A stretch of DNA of 41,755 nt, from assembly GCA_902363125.1 (NCBI GenBank), contig CABIZD010000016.1, positions 1 to 41,755 on the forward strand, in the 5' to 3' direction. Shown here one piece after another: positions 41,691 through 41,755 of the stretch. Each line of letters begins with the position of its first letter. Position 1 is the stretch's first letter. The stretch is from Coriobacteriaceae bacterium (GTDB lineage Bacteria > Actinomycetota > Coriobacteriia > Coriobacteriales > Coriobacteriaceae). A program made the position numbers and the translations under genes. The notes beneath the pieces are model-generated. The model did no database searches. It saw only the letters and a list, made by a program, of their open reading frames with translations, and had not been told where the DNA came from.

Positions 41691-41755
41691 ATGGCTGGAA
41701 ACGCTTTGTACGACGTCGGAATGAGACTGCGAGCGGCAGAGCTGCACGACGAGGG
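41691..41755 (+). CDS. Partial ORF at window end, possible IS3-family OrfA
   Basis: An open frame starts at ATG 41691 and runs off the window. It begins MAGNALYDVGMRLRAAELHD, 21 codons in all. The position just inside the putative IS end fits a transposase OrfA with an N-terminal helix-turn-helix. No canonical ribosome binding site is present, because the T tract of the hairpin directly precedes the ATG; low expression is common for transposases. There is too little sequence for family assignment. Confidence 0.45.
   Translation, partial: MAGNALYDVGMRLRAAELHDE

Larger units (their letters stand above)
41645..41755 (+). mobile_element. Left end of a probable IS3-family (IS150-like) insertion sequence, truncated by window edge
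   Basis: The segment begins TGAACTGCCTCCCATTTC, followed by TTGGACAC. This closely resembles the terminal inverted repeats of the IS150 group as I remember them (TGTACTGC-CCCATTTTGTTGGAC). A perfect 14-bp hairpin (41651-41664 with 41671-41684) with TTTTT follows, a common block to read-through at IS ends. A start codon for an orfA-like frame lies at 41691. The right end is outside the window, so identity and length cannot be confirmed. Confidence 0.55.

Noticed and set aside
1..41755. CRISPR arrays, tRNA genes, prophage or toxin-antitoxin modules
   Set aside because: I saw no regularly spaced repeats, cloverleaf sequences or phage-type genes. Intergenic regions are short and accounted for.

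Overview
This window looks like a chromosomal segment of a gut Coriobacteriia species, most likely Collinsella or a close relative. The grounds are a GC-rich, strongly C/G-ending codon use, the actinobacterial block rapZ-whiA-gapA-pgk-tpiA-secG, a RapZ P-loop ending in Arg rather than Lys (as I recall for actinobacterial RapZ), and a gut-type sialic acid locus. The genus assignment is inference; no database was searched.

Layout. 1-200: 5S rRNA and its terminator, the end of an rRNA operon. 321-3828 (+): coaE, a membrane-anchored lytic transglycosylase and uvrB. 3894-10016 (-): an uncharacterised FAD dehydrogenase, a BaiN/HI0933-type flavoprotein, an Mrp/NBP35 ATPase and an LTA-synthase-like sulfatase. 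10210-17355 (+): uvrA behind a probable SOS box, a YbaK deacylase, murJ and uvrC, so all three UvrABC subunits lie within 16 kb. 17356-28167 (+): a sialic acid uptake and catabolism locus. It holds a peptide-type ABC importer (Tat lipoprotein, permease, a permease-ATPase fusion, ATPase), two tandem AXE1-like esterases, a NanA-type lyase, a ROK kinase (NanK) and NanE. 28180-35324 (+): rapZ, whiA, then lower glycolysis gapA-pgk-tpiA-gpmI and secG. 35618-41561 (+): a complete second oligopeptide-type ABC transporter with the usual five separate genes. 41645-41755: the left end of a probable IS3-family (IS150-like) insertion sequence, cut by the window edge.

How the genes fit together. The nan locus would import N-acetylneuraminate, possibly remove O-acetyl groups, cleave it to ManNAc and pyruvate, phosphorylate ManNAc, and epimerise it to GlcNAc-6-P. 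The nagA/nagB steps and a sialidase are not in the window. The locus sits exactly between uvrC and rapZ, which in many actinobacteria are close neighbours, and the usual yvcK/cofD gene between rapZ and whiA is absent.

Most interesting points: the second esterase has Gly where the nucleophilic Ser should be while keeping the Asp and His; the substrate-binding-protein gene of the nan importer is preceded by nested inverted repeats; an AAAACGTT-centred LacI-type operator candidate lies upstream of siaE, gapA and the second transporter; and the IS end abuts the second transporter. No CRISPR array, tRNA or prophage was seen.
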